From: Panicum virgatum
Taxonomy: Eukaryota; Streptophyta; Magnoliopsida; Poales; Poaceae
Length of the DNA: 64,000 nucleotides
Direction of reading: 5' to 3'
Assembly: GCF_016808335.1 (NCBI RefSeq)
Contig: NC_053146.1
Location: forward strand, 27,877,495-27,941,494
In this document: piece by piece, positions 44,113 to 54,979 of the stretch
How the letters are laid out: every line of letters starts with the position of its first letter
Position numbering within the stretch: position 1 is the stretch's first letter
The notes under the pieces: generated by a model
Databases searched by the model: none
What the model was told of the DNA's origin: nothing
Seen by the model: the letters and a program-made list of their open reading frames with translations, nothing else
Position numbers and translations under genes: made by a program

Positions 44113-45678
44113 ATGGCCGCCTCACCTACTGCTTCCTCCTCCTCGACCTCGGGGAGTGCCGGGGATGTTCCGCCACCGTCATTGTGGTGGCAGCGATGCA
44201 TGCTGCAGGAGGTAGACATTCGGGACATGGTTGAGCGCGGTGTCCTCGTGGAGAAACAGATCTCTAGGTGGTAATGCTGCTACGACGAGGAGTTCCAGAC
44301 GGAGGACCGGACCGAGATCGTTGTGTTCTGATCCTTCTACAAGAAGGGCTTCGCGCTGCCTGCGGGGGCCTTCTTCTGCGGGCTTCTTCACTTCTACGGG
44401 CTAGAGGTAATGCACCTCAAGCCCAACTCCATTGCTCAAATCGCAATCTTGATTCACCTCTGTGAGGGGTACTTGGAGATCGCACCCCACTTCACCTTCT
44501 CTCTGTGCTAGGGGAGCATCTACCCTGACTTCGAGCGCAGCGACACCAATAAGGGCTGGGCATGGGACTGGTTCATGGTGTCAAACCTGGCGCCCAGTCT
44601 CCCGGAGCGCACCGGGCGTGCACCAAAGTACAAGGCGTGTTAGGAGGAGCCGCCAACCGCAGAGGAGATGGTCTAGGTGGATCGTCTCCTCATGGAGATT
44701 GCCAAGCTGACAGCTCGGAAGCTGACAGGGGCCGTTGTGGCCCTCTCCTTCTACAAGCGACTGACGCAGCCGATTCAGGGGAGGGTCCTACCCAGCTACG
44801 AGTACTGGGGTAGTGAGGACCCAACCCGGGGGCAGAACCGCAAGGTCTCCCAGGTGGAAGCGTCGAACCGGGTCGCCCACATCATGACTGGGCAGATCCA
44901 GGACAAGGGCTACCCAAAAGCCCTCTGCCTGAAGTGGCCGACCAATGCCATAAGTATTGTTGACTGATTCGAGTTGATTTCTTCAATTCCGAGTTGTTTC
45001 CTCTGTTTTTCCGACTGCACCTGTTGGGTTGTGAATCAACTTGGATTCTTTGTAGGCTAAGGTCTTGGAGTACTGGTCCCCCACTCCTCTGCCTGAGGGG
45101 GACCCTGGCATGGAAGCAGCCAGACCCGCCGAGCTGCACAAGACGGCGGATGACGAGATGGAGTTCTCCTCAGACTCCTCCGTGGGGAGTGAGTCGGATG
45201 TGGAGATCACCTGCGCCTCGGGGCCGCCAACCGTGGCTGCCCCGAAGAGGAAGAGCGCCGCACCGTGAAGAAGATCCCGCTGTTGAAAGCGAAGTTGATG
45301 GCGAGGCAACGGTCACTAAGGAGCTCCACCCCCAAGGGTACGAGCAAGGTTCGAGGGTATCAGTGCCCCCCGTCACTGCTGGAGTGGGGTCGGCTGCGGC
45401 CGGCCCCCAATCCGAGAAAGAGGCGGCCTAGGGTCTGGGCCAGATGCTCGGGGAAGCGACGCCCCCATGCTTCGGGCCTGGGGCCAGGCTGACCGCACCG
45501 CTGAGGCTGAACTCCACGTAGCGCCGGAGCGGCGGGTAAGTGTCTTGAATCTTGGTTAAATTTCTGCTTGTACTTCTCTTATCGGAGCCATGCCGAGTGC
45601 CTTTGCTTTATGATCTTGCAGGAAGGCGTCGCTCAGCGGCACCAAGAGGAAGGCAGAGGAGTCGTCCACCGAGGGCGG
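44113..45678 (+). pseudogene. Gag-like gene of K (putative gypsy type transposon family), with introns
   Basis: Start MAASPTASSSSTSGSAGDVP at 44113. The core is KKGFALPAGAFFCGLLHFYG, LEVMHLKPNSIAQIAIL and HLCEGYLEIAPHF, the signature of the Pfam family named 'Putative gypsy type transposon'. Exon 1 keeps one frame to about 44948 with no frameshift but five in-frame stops (44272, 44329, 44509, 44641, 44674). Intron 1 is about 44949-45054, with acceptor TTTGTAG but the donor decayed to ATAAGT. Exon 2 (AKVLEYWSPTPLPEGDPG, then acidic) runs to about 45534; it needs a frameshift near 45268. Intron 2 has GTAAGT at 45535 and acceptor TTGCAG at 45621. Exon 3 is cut at 45678 by C. Function is presumed particle or nucleic-acid binding in Tat-type elements. 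Confidence 0.65.
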
Positions 45679-48098
45679 TGTAACACCCTAGGTGTTAAAG
45701 GGACTAGTTAACAACACAAAACCCAATCATGCATCATTAATCATGGCATTGTAGCTAAGTGCATTATTGTTACTTATAAATGCATGTATGAGTGTGCATG
45801 TGTATGAAAACATATAACTATTACATGTCATGTTTGGAACTCTTCTTTTCATGCCTAGCTTGTCAAACTCTCAGCAAATGGAAGGTTTAATTTTCCAACA
45901 CTAGTTGAAATTGGTTTAAATGCACTTTTAAAAATATAGTTCAAATGAACTTTTTCTAAAATCAAAGTTGTAGCGTTTTTGCAAGTTAAACAACTTTCAT
46001 GTTCAAGCTTTTCCAATTGATAAGAAAAAGTGGAAGAAAATTTGAATTCAAACTCGAATAGAGAAAATAATGCATGTTTATCAGGAATTTAAATTTAACT
46101 CTCAACCTGATTTTCAAACGAGTTTGTGCACAAAACAAAAATTTTAGAATTTCAAATTCTCTACAACTTTTGTATTCAAAGTTTTTCATGTTTCGAAAGA
46201 AATTTTTGATAAAAATATGAGTCAAAGGCGTTGACCTCTTTCTCTCTCTTCACTCCCAACTGTCCCTCCTTCCCCTATTTCCGGCCGGCGAGCAGAGTCA
46301 GGCCGCCACACGGCCGAGCATCTCTGCTGCGGCAAACCTGGCCAAGGCCTCTCCCCAAGGCTCCCGACCGGCCTCTGAATAGCCACGCCACCGCCCCTCC
46401 CCGCCTCTGCATTCGCGCCACGCGGCTGCCGCTTCCTGCCATCGATCCTGTCGTGCCGGCCACCACCCGCACTCCACCTCGCCTAGCGCCGCGCCAAGCC
46501 CAACGCCTGCCCAGAATCCCTCATTCGCTTCGCTAGGAAGCACTCGGCCTCCCTCTCCACTCCTCTGCACCACAGAGCTGAACCCCTCTGCTCCCTGGGC
46601 CCAGGAGCGCCGCCGTCCGCCATGGCCGCATCCCCCTAGATCTCGCCGCGGAACCCCCTACCCTGCCCCTCCTCCGCCACAACCCAGCACCCAGATAGCA
46701 TCCCCCTCGCCCCGTGAAGCTCCCAGGCCTGACCACTGCCTCTCCCTTCACGCGCAGAGGCGCCACCACACCATGGCCGCCGCCGCCGAGCCTCCTCCTG
46801 TGCCCCTCCTCTCCCCGAACCGACCCTTTAGCGAGCTTCCTCGGCCACCACTGGTCCTCCCAAGCCCGGTTGCCGCTGGCTAGGACCACCGCAGCCCCGC
46901 CGCCGCCATTGCTCATCGCCGTCGGCCCCTTGTTCCTCGCCGGCGAGCCACCACCGGCCTTCCCAGCTCCAACCAAAGCCACCCACGAGTTCCCCTCGAT
47001 GCCCTGGTGCTTCCCCACCACTTTTCCCCAACATTCGGTGAGCCCCCTCGCTGGATTTTGGCCGGCCGAGCTGCCCCTGTTCTTCAACCTCCGGCCAGGG
47101 GCCTCCCTGCAAATACTTTCAAGATTCCAGGGGCCTAGACGCAAATCTAAAGCTCCTTTTTGTTTTAAAAAACAGCAAACTTGTAAATTCGTCTACATAT
47201 CATAGAAAAATCGGAAAAAATGTAAACTCAAATGTTCTGAGTTTCTTGTGACTAGATCTACAGCTTTTCTTACATACACTTTTTAGTTTGCTCTCTGGTT
47301 TTTGCTCTAAATCAAATGCAAGTTTATTAGAGCTTTAATTAGATCTCAAGTTCTATGCATTACATGGCTACAATTTTTGGTCAGTGTGTCACATGCTAGA
47401 AGTTTAGTCTTGAGTAAATTTTTCATGGTCAGTGGACATGCCTAGCTAGGTGTTTCTTTAAATCTTTCTTTATGTCTTGTTAAATTAGTTTTATTAGTAA
47501 ATATGGTTAAACTATGTTTCATGACTTGAAAATTCTACAACATCTTTAAGTTTTTGTTATGACCCTGAATAAAATTTTTGTTAATTTTTAGATGACCGGA
47601 ACTAGTACAACTAATTAATAGCATGGATAAATGTACTAAATCATGAAAAATAGTTGCTATACTTGGAAAAATCTAGTATTTTTACTAGAGTTTTCCCCTG
47701 AGTACATAATCATGACAGAAAAGTTTGAGCCTCTGAAACTCAGTATAACTACTTGTATAATTTAAACTTGATTAATGCAGCTATCGCTTGTTTTATTTTT
47801 CATGCCTTCTGTATTGCTCCTTTAAATCTGAAAAAATGTACAGTAGGCTCATCATTAGGTCACCAACACTCTGTTAAAATTTCAGTACCAGTTCTTGCAT
47901 GGTTTGATCTATACAAATAAATCATGTTTCTTGCAGTAGCTGTGTAAAATATTTTTCATAATTATTATACTTGATGAAACTTGCTGAATTTTATATAGTA
48001 GGTTCTAAATTAAGTTATCTACCCTAGGTAAAAGTTTAATGATCAGGAGATAGGATCAACTTCAGTTTTTTTTATTTACACATAGGTGAGCTAGTAAC

Positions 48099-49325
48099 TT
48101 TTTTTTGAAATAAAAGGCAGGAGCACTGCCACATCATATAAGAAGGAGAAGCATTCGTACATAATGCGCCGAAGCGAACACCACCACACAAACAACGCAC
48201 CCTACAAAACACTACACCGCCACAACCTGGAAGAGGAGACAAAAGAAGCCACCCGCGAACTGCGCTGTCGTCACCAACACTGTGCCACGCCAAATGTTGC
48301 GGCTCGCTGCGGGCCTGAGCGGCAGCTCGAACTCCTCCACCATGGGACTATCCACCTCAAACCGCACACACGTGATCATTGATCCCCCTGTCCCAGTGGA
48401 GCTTCAGAAGAACACTTTCGTCGTAGCGCCAATGAAAACCTATCCTGGCCACTCTGCGTGGGGGCCTCGCCTCTCCCACCACCTCGCACTGCTCTGCCAA
48501 GGACTCAGATATCTGAAACCGCAAAGAAAGCGACACCTCCATCCAGCCGTCACCGGAGTCACCCCCGCACCATGCATGCCAACTCAAGGCCTCCAGCATC
48601 TATGGGCCCTCTGCACCTCCCTGCCAGCACGGACTACGCGCGCCTCCTCTGCCGTTACGCATAAGAAACACCGCCAACCAACCACCACCACTGTGTAGCC
48701 AAAGCGGGTCTCTAGATGCGGCGCCTCCAAGGAGGGCACGACGCTAATGGCGCCGCCGTTGCACGTCCATAAATGGACAGGATTTTCACCCTAGAGGACC
48801 CTGTGTAGTAGGACACGGTGCATCACAGTGGTGCCCCCAGCAGGAAGAACGACGACACAAGGGCGCCGACACCATCGCCACCGACAAGACCGTCAGTGAA
48901 GCCTTTCGCCCGACTAAGCACCGTGCCTATCGCACACACTTGGACTAGGACGTAGCTCATCCCTCCTCTCCTCCACAATGCCTCAACTGGAAGAGGCCCG
49001 ACACAGCCCGAAGCACCACCACGGTGCCACCAACAAGCACCAGCCGACCCCCAGCCCCACCACTAAGGCGACGCCGGACCAATATCGCCATCAGAGGGGA
49101 GAGGAGGAGCACCACCTCCACACCTCAGCACCCGTCGCCTGTGCGTAGCACGCCCCCGACTCCACCAACATCGGGCTGCCATGGCCCAGATACGATAGAG
49201 CGGCGGCATCCGGACGCGGCCACCAGCCCCGGCCCGCCGCGGCCACGGCCACGGCCGGCCGCAGCAGGTCGCAACTAGCTACAGCTTCCCGCCGCCGACA
49301 GCCACGGCCAAGGCTAGCAGCCAAG
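48099..49325 (-). mobile_element. Poly(A)-tailed retroposed insertion in the LTR of C
   Basis: On the minus strand the segment ends GGCAGTGCTCCTGCCTTTT, then ATTTC and a run of eight A (48106-48099), the typical 3' end of a plant non-LTR element or retroposed transcript. It is GC-rich, unlike the AT-rich LTR around it, and has no counterpart in the LTR of A. A short minus-strand frame (48599-48357) contains WRYDESVLLKLHWDRGINDH; I do not recognise it with confidence. No reverse transcriptase is present. The 5' boundary near 49325 is approximate, and a weak candidate duplication (AGCTAGTAAC versus GGCTAGCAGC) is not convincing. Confidence 0.45.
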
Positions 49326-49550
49326 TTAAAGTGTTGTGTTGCACGAGTTAGTGAGGGTTTGGAAAACCACCCTATTTCTTTATGAAATAAACCATGTTAG
49401 ATAATGCTCTATAAGTGATTGCCCAATGAAATGAAGATGACAGTGTTTTGTTTTCAAATTGAGTTTTTTTTTGTATTACAACTTTATAGTGAGTTAAATC
49501 ATGTTTTGCCATCATCACAACACTCATGCATGTGCATTTCATATAGATAT

Positions 49551-49767
49551 GACTACTCTTGCCGATGGTACGTACGAGCTGGTGCCGGAGTCCGAGAGTG
49601 AGCAGCGTGAAGCTCAGGTGAATCTAACTGAAGCTACTGAAGACTCGAACCAAAGTTCGGAAGGGCCCAAGGCTAACTACGCCCAGGAAGACAAGCCCCG
49701 AAGCATAACCCTTATTTTAACTTATGCAACTTTTATTGATATATATAAGTTTGTAGGAGTTGATTGA
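49551..49767 (+). CDS. Small ORF inside the LTR of C, conserved in the LTR of A
   Basis: From ATG at 49551 the frame reads MTTLADGTYELVPESESE and later TEDSNQSSEGPKANYAQ, ending in a hydrophobic tail (ITLILTYATFIDIYKFV). The counterpart in A is at 4278-4021 on the minus strand. Shared elements are DG.YELVP, DxNQxSExPKA, equal spacing and a hydrophobic C-terminus. An upstream in-frame methionine at 49501 also exists; I prefer 49551 because homology begins at the HI residues just before it. The role is unknown. Confidence 0.4.
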
Positions 49768-51247
49768 AACCCTAGTTGAATGATCCCTAGGTTTCCTTAG
49801 TTAATCTACTAGTATGTGTAGGCCATTAGTACCGCCATGCCAAATAGGATTCGATAGAAGTCGAGTGATATCCTGTCACTCGCGAGAGTTAGGACCATTT
49901 GGATTATGGAAAAGTTATTGATGATAAATCAATGAGGAAAGGAAATGGAGACCGGGTGGAGATGAGTTTGGCTAAGGATATGAATTGGACGGAAAGTAAG
50001 TCTCTGCTTGTGTCGATTAAGGACCGATCTGTTGTTGGCAGTGCTGATTAAGGATTGAACAGTACTAACCACATGCCGGAAGTAGGAGGTAGTTGAAACT
50101 GGTAAGCTCAGTACCATGTACACACAGATAGTCACGAACTTGATACTGTCTTCCCAGTGGTGCTAATGGGTAAACTCATGGCTGACCCTTTGTAGGTAAC
50201 GGTGGGGCTAGCGGTCCCGAGTTGCAGGGCAGTTCAGCTATTCGGTGTGCATATTGGAAACAATTGACATGTGTAGTTCGACGGGACGTATACAGGTCGT
50301 GTGTGTTAGGTCCAACTTGCAAGGTTTAAAATTGGATCGATTTGCCGTGACTCACGGATATGAGAGTCTTGATCTCTTTGTCACATCGTAGTAAGAATTT
50401 GGAATGTGAATGGAATGATTATGAAATTCTTGGAGGATTATTTTGATATACTTGCTTGATCTAGATATTCTTGCAAACCTAGTTGATACTTGCTTCACTA
50501 AACTTAAGCTAAAATATTGAAAGTAAGGAGTCACTTTTAGATGCTTTTTAGCAAAACAAACCCCTCAAGCCAAAAGCCTTGCATGTCTAGATAGTGGGTT
50601 AAGTATACCCATAGTCGGGTAAGCCTTGCTGAGTATTAGTATACTCAGCCTTTCTTGTGGCTTTGTTTTCAGGTGACACTTTTGAGGACATGGTTGCTAG
50701 TTTGACTTGGCCGTGTGCCCTTCCCCTTGGTTGGTCGGTGGAGTGGGTCCGTCCCCGGCCAATGATGATAATGCCGAGTGATGTCATGCACGGGCTTCAT
50801 CGTGACATCATATATCTCCGATTAGTTGAACTCATTTTATTTTTCCACTGCAAATCTGAACTCTGAATTAATTTATGTTTAAACTTCAAGTGCTTTGCTG
50901 AAACTCAAACCTGATTTGTAATATTTCATTTATGTCTGTCTTCCGCTGCAAAACCAAACTCTGATGTACTTGCTGATTTTTAGAACTTGTTGAACTATCT
51001 TTTATGCACTTTAAACTCGGTCTGTAATATATTTCAGTATATGACTCTATTTTGTAAGAAATGATGGAATGTTGTAATCTCTGGTCCCGCCTTCGTGTGG
51101 GCTATGTTCGCTTTGTCGATCCCAGAAGTTACGTGGTTTTTATCAGGATTTTACCCGAGGGACTGCCGATATGAGCCGTCTGAGGTGCGAGTTAAACCCC
51201 ATTTGCCTTTGCGATGATGGTTAGTGTCAAACCCGGGGCAGCGGGAC

Positions 51248-51637
51248 TGTTTATAGGCATAGAATGTTCTAGAATAAGGGATAGCTCATGGATGTACCTT
51301 ACTTCTCTTGTAATTACCCAAATAGGCTTAGAACTAGCTGCAGTACAAAAGAAACTACTCGATTGTGTTGTAGTAGGACTCCAACTGTACTCGGCTAGGA
51401 CTTTCCATGTAACCCTATCCCCCCGGATATATAAGGGCGGGCAGGGACCCCCTCAAAGCATCAACACCTAAGGCAATACAAGCAACCACACAAGACATAG
51501 GGTATTACGCACCTTGCGGCCCAAACCTATCTAAATCCTTGTGTTTCTTACACCATCGAGTTCCAGAGCAGTCGATCCCAACCTACAATCCTACTGCTAA
51601 GGGTATCCCTGAGCAGGTTTGGTGGTAAACACTGACA
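51248..51637 (+). repeat. 5' LTR of D (390 bp)
   Basis: It starts TGTTTATAGG and ends AACACTGACA. A TATA box TATATAAG lies at 51428-51435. The end is fixed by the primer site two bases further on; the start is inferred from TG and the end of similarity to the LTR of A. Confidence 0.65.
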
Positions 51638-51639
51638 GC

Positions 51640-51658
51640 TGGCGCGCCAGGTAGGGGG
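51640..51658 (+). promoter_or_regulatory. Primer-binding site of D
   Basis: TGGCGCGCCAGGTAGGGGG follows the LTR end. It looks like the complement of a tRNA 3' end (terminal TGG, GC-rich acceptor) and is a form I associate with Tat elements; I have not determined the isoacceptor. Confidence 0.65.
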
Positions 51659-51683
51659 CTCGGCAAGTTCATCGGCGAGTTCG

Positions 51684-52699
51684 ATGGCCACTTTCGCTTT
51701 CAGCACCATGGCGCCTCCTCAAGGCGCCACCTTTGTCTTCGGCTCGTGGGTCTACATCGCCAATGGTTCGGGCGACTTTGATAACCACCTAACCAACCCC
51801 ACTGTGATGAAGGCAATCTTGTCAAAAAGATCCAATAAGCTCGTCAGATCGGATGACCACGGCGACATGCTGCTTCCCGACTTCTCCAAGGAGATCGAGA
51901 TGAAACTCGAAGACAACTCGGGTTCCACTCGGACTCAGATTGATCTCAAACCGATTACCACTCGGATTGAGACTTTTCTTGCCCAACCCATCTATGGGTT
52001 GCGCAACGCATCATCTACTTACCGACCGATGATCAAATCCATCTATTAAAATAGCTTGGATCAACTACTTTGCGTCGAAAACTCAATCACCGCTAGCGGG
52101 GAGGCACCCGTTTTCGACGTATACCCAGATCCAGACGAGTCGTCTCATGACAGCCTGGATTTCATCATCAATGCATTGGCAAAGATTCAGCTCAAGTCCT
52201 GCCAGGATCACGCACTTGCAGAACTACTCGATAACCTCCGAGAAGTTGCTAGCATTGACGATCTCCCGTTCCAACATGGTACTACCCTTACACCCGAGCG
52301 GGAAACTGGGTCTGGGGGAACCGAGCTAGCCGACTACGAATCAGACTTGGAGAGTTACTCTCCAGAACGCCTGGTTTCTGTGATCAACCAACAAGGAGGA
52401 GGTTCTCCCAGTCATCACGATCCCAATGAAACCGCGGATCAGATTTCAGAGGATAACCTGACCCAAGACGCTTCGCAAGATGAAGATGAAGTCACTCGCA
52501 CGGCTCGCAAGGCAGGAAATCAACATAAACAACAATACAGGGCCCGAGCTGCTGAGCGCGCTCGCCTTCCCCCGCGCAACCTCAACAATGAATTCAACAA
52601 TGTCGCAGATCCAATCTTCACCACTCCCATCGCCGCAAAGACAGAAGCAACTCTGCGTCTCATGCAGATGCCACAAAACCAGCAGATGGAGCGCGTCAT
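51684..52699 (+). pseudogene. gag N-terminal region of D
   Basis: Start MATFAFSTMAPPQGATFVFG at 51684. The frame is open to 52699 except for one TAA at 52047-52049. A long acidic middle (PDPDESSHDSLDF; SDLESYSPERLV) leads to a basic segment RARAAERARLPPRNLNNEF and then VADPIFTTPIAAKTEATLRL, a pattern of Tat-type gag (ARLPPRNLN...PIFTTPIA). The protein is cut after MERVI by E3. The capsid and zinc-knuckle parts are expected on the far side of the insertion, outside the window. The family assignment is by recalled pattern. Confidence 0.65.
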
Positions 52700-53609
52700 T
52701 GTTGACGGCTGTTAAGTGCAAAATTTATGTCGTCAACTCCTGCATAAAAACATAAAGAATGAACATCAACAGTAGTAGTAGGAGTTATTACTAACAAATT
52801 TCACGAGTGTTGGTGAATTATTGATTGCAGGGACACAAGTCGGAAATAAGATGAAAACACAAAGAATATGCAGGAGAAAACCACAAAAGATTGCATCCTG
52901 CGTTACACTTAGAAGAAGGGCCCATTTGACAGAGAAAACCGACGTACAAAGCCCCGGCACCGACATACACAAGATGGGGCCCCACCAGGCAGTGTCCAGG
53001 ATGAAAGGCAGCGCGAGAGGTTGTACCCGGGGGTCGGTCGAACCCCGGGGTCGCCCGACACCTTGTTGGCGCCAACCGGCCCAATCTTTGGCGGGAAGAT
53101 CGTCCTGATCCACTCCAAGGCGGTGCACTATGTTTCCATATTTGTTAAGGGTGGGAACCAACCTATTAGCACTATATAAAGGGCCTCCCTCCCCCCCCCT
53201 CTCACACACACCACCAAGATGTAGACTTGTGCTCCATTCCAAAGGCAAAGTGCTGCTTAGGCTAGTGCTTAGAGTAGGAGGAGGGTGAGGAGTAGTTCGG
53301 GGAAGCGCCGGGCCGATCGGCGGTCTTCTCCGGTCTTGTACCTCTATAGATGCTGGCTTCCTCTGGTATGAGTAAGTTAGTATTTATGATTCTTGTATTG
53401 CATAGTACTTTTGCTTGAGAGAGATCAGTTCTCTTACTCACGGGTTCATCGCTCTGTATTTATACAGAGTATCATAGTTTGCTACGGGGATCCAGACATA
53501 GTTAGACTATGGTAGTTATCAGTAGCATAGATATGGTGTCTGGGCTACCGGTTACCTTCGTTTGCCTTATATCCCACGGTCTGTGAGGTAGGCCGCTGGT
53601 GGTGACAGC
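52700..53609 (+). repeat. E3: Athila-type LTR, 5' part
   Basis: It starts TGTTGACGGCTGTTAAG at 52700 after GTCAT (52695-52699). Stem GTTGACG (52701-52707) pairs with CGTCAAC (52731-52737). A paired GGTCGGTCGAACC / GGTCGCCCGACACC motif lies at 53029-53062 and TATATAAA at 53173-53180. It is cut at 53609 by G1, in the part that corresponds to about 12390 of E1. Whether a whole element or a solo LTR is present cannot be told. Confidence 0.82.
53029..53180 (+). promoter_or_regulatory. E3 LTR core promoter
   Basis: Paired GGTCGG-type motif at 53029-53062 and TATA box TATATAAA at 53173-53180, about 110 bp apart; same layout as in E1, E2, G1 and H1. Confidence 0.6.
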
Positions 53610-54961
53610 TGTTGGGTATTTTAGCATCACGAATAAATCCGCAAGTGCACGGATACCGTTGTAGCTTTCACTCAGAGTATTCCAAGGGTTATCGAATCCA
53701 CAGGGAACGTGTGTGCACTCTCTTCTATTCTAATCGGTTCAAGGACACAACAAGATAGGTAGAAGGGTAGAGAGGGTTCCTAAGATAATGCTATTGCCGA
53801 GTTAAAGGTCAATATCTCGGGCACAATACTCGCTTCGGGCACCGGCTTACAACTGGTCTGCCAGTCGACTCCGACCAACAGCTCTACGCTATATCCGAAC
53901 GTGGAGGATTACGAAGGACCAATAGGGTTGTCACTACCTACACCCTACCTCTAACAAACCATGGGATATAAAGCAAACGAAGGATAACCCTTAGCCTAGA
54001 CACCACGCCTATGCTACTGATTACTACTGCAGTCTAACTACGTATGACGTCCCGTAGCAAACTACAACACTCTGTATGAATACAGAGCGACGAACCCACG
54101 AGTAAGAGAACTGATCTCACTCAACTACAAGCACTACTAGTATCTACTATACCAAGTAAAATACGAGAGATAGGAACCATGAATACTTACTAAAACCCGA
54201 AGAATGTAGCAGCATCCGTAGAGGTACAAGCTAGGGTAGAATGCCGACACTCCGGCACTTTTCCCGAACTACTCCCTCACTCTCGTAGAGGTACAAAAAT
54301 GGAGAAGAGCGCCGAAGACTGGCGCCCCTCCTGAGTACCTCTACCCTCTCCCTACTCTAAGACACTTCTAAACCAAGAGAAGGCTTGAGAGAGCACTTGG
54401 ATGGATGTGAACTCCAACTTGATGGTGTGTCTTCATTTGGAACCCCTCCCTTCATATATATAGGAAGGAGCCACGGGCAGCACGGCACCCTTCAGTAGCT
54501 AATCCTCTATGAACCGACCTAGGGGACCTATGAGGAGGCGACATGTGGCTTGGATGAGGCGGTGGGGCCCACGGGCCAGGTCGGCTGACCTGTAGATCGG
54601 TCGGCCTGACCGAGGCTCCAACCGCCTCCAGCTTCATCCAGCAGGCTGTTCTGAGCCTCCTTGTCCTAACCCCATGGGTCTTGGCCTGTCCTAAGCTGGT
54701 TTGGTTGGGTGCATGGGCTTGTTTTGATCCAATTGAGCTTGACTTGTGTTCTCTGATTGGTTGCGCATTTTGCCTTTATATGTGGAGTGTGTTTCCCTGC
54801 TCATGAAGTGTGTTTTCTACCTTATTTCACCTGCATACAAATATTTATCAACACTTGTGGAAATGGTTAGTAGTAAACCCCTACCACTAGGTTGATGCTC
54901 TCATTTTATGTATTTATGCAGGAGTTGACGGCCTAAATTTGGTACTTAATAGCCATCAACA
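53610..54961 (-). repeat. 3' LTR of G1 (1352 bp)
   Basis: On the minus strand it starts TGTTGATGGCTATTAAG at 54961 and ends AAAATACCCAACA at 53610. The arms of the LTR-start hairpin are GTTGACGGC (54924-54932) and GCCATCAAC (54952-54960) on the plus strand, with one G-T pair. TATATATA is at 54454-54462; the paired GGTCGG motif is at 54578-54611 and a GTGGGGCCCAC palindrome at 54562-54572. Confidence 0.88.
54454..54611 (-). promoter_or_regulatory. G1 LTR core promoter
   Basis: In transcription order on the minus strand: paired GGTCGG motif (54611-54578), GTGGGGCCCAC (TCP-type, 54572-54562), TATA box (54462-54454). Confidence 0.6.
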
Positions 54962-54979
54962 ACTCCCCCACACTTAGCC
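54962..54979 (-). promoter_or_regulatory. Polypurine tract of G1
   Basis: The minus strand reads GGCTAAGTGTGGGGGAGT directly before the LTR start; the core AAGTGTGGGGG is the same as in E1. Confidence 0.82.

Larger units (their letters stand above)
43866..45678 (+). mobile_element. K: fragment of a gypsy-type element with a 'putative gypsy type transposon' gag
   Basis: It contains a possible promoter (TATTTAAA 43968-43975), a gag-like gene with three exons, and ends where the LTR of C is inserted (45678/45679; target sequence GGCGG). Its remaining part would lie beyond the right edge of the window, after the nested stack. No LTR of K is identified. Confidence 0.65.
45679..51247 (+). repeat. 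C: long Tekay-like LTR, plus strand, end missing
   Basis: It starts TGTAACACCCTAGGTG at 45679, after GGCGG. It aligns in order with the LTR of A: the GC-rich block at 46250-47110, the small-ORF region at 49480-49770, and the 'cttgctgagtattagtata' block at 50620-50660. The last alignable part is 'gtaatctctgg...cccgagggactgccg' at 51075-51175. At 51247 element D is inserted, a few dozen bases before the expected LTR end. An insertion at 48099-49325 interrupts it. Without that insertion the LTR would be about 4.4 kb. No C internal region is visible; it should lie right of the window. Confidence 0.78.
51248..52699 (+). mobile_element. D: Tat-like element, 5' end, inserted in the LTR of C
   Basis: Order: 5' LTR (51248-51637), primer-binding site, gag N-terminal region. 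It is cut at 52699/52700 by the E3 LTR. Its target sequence is probably GGGAC (51243-51247). The short LTR, the primer-site sequence and the gag style fit the Tat lineage. Confidence 0.7.

Noticed and set aside
46231..47205. Long frames on both strands
   Set aside because: GC-rich block of the C LTR; overlapping frames on both strands and low complexity indicate composition.
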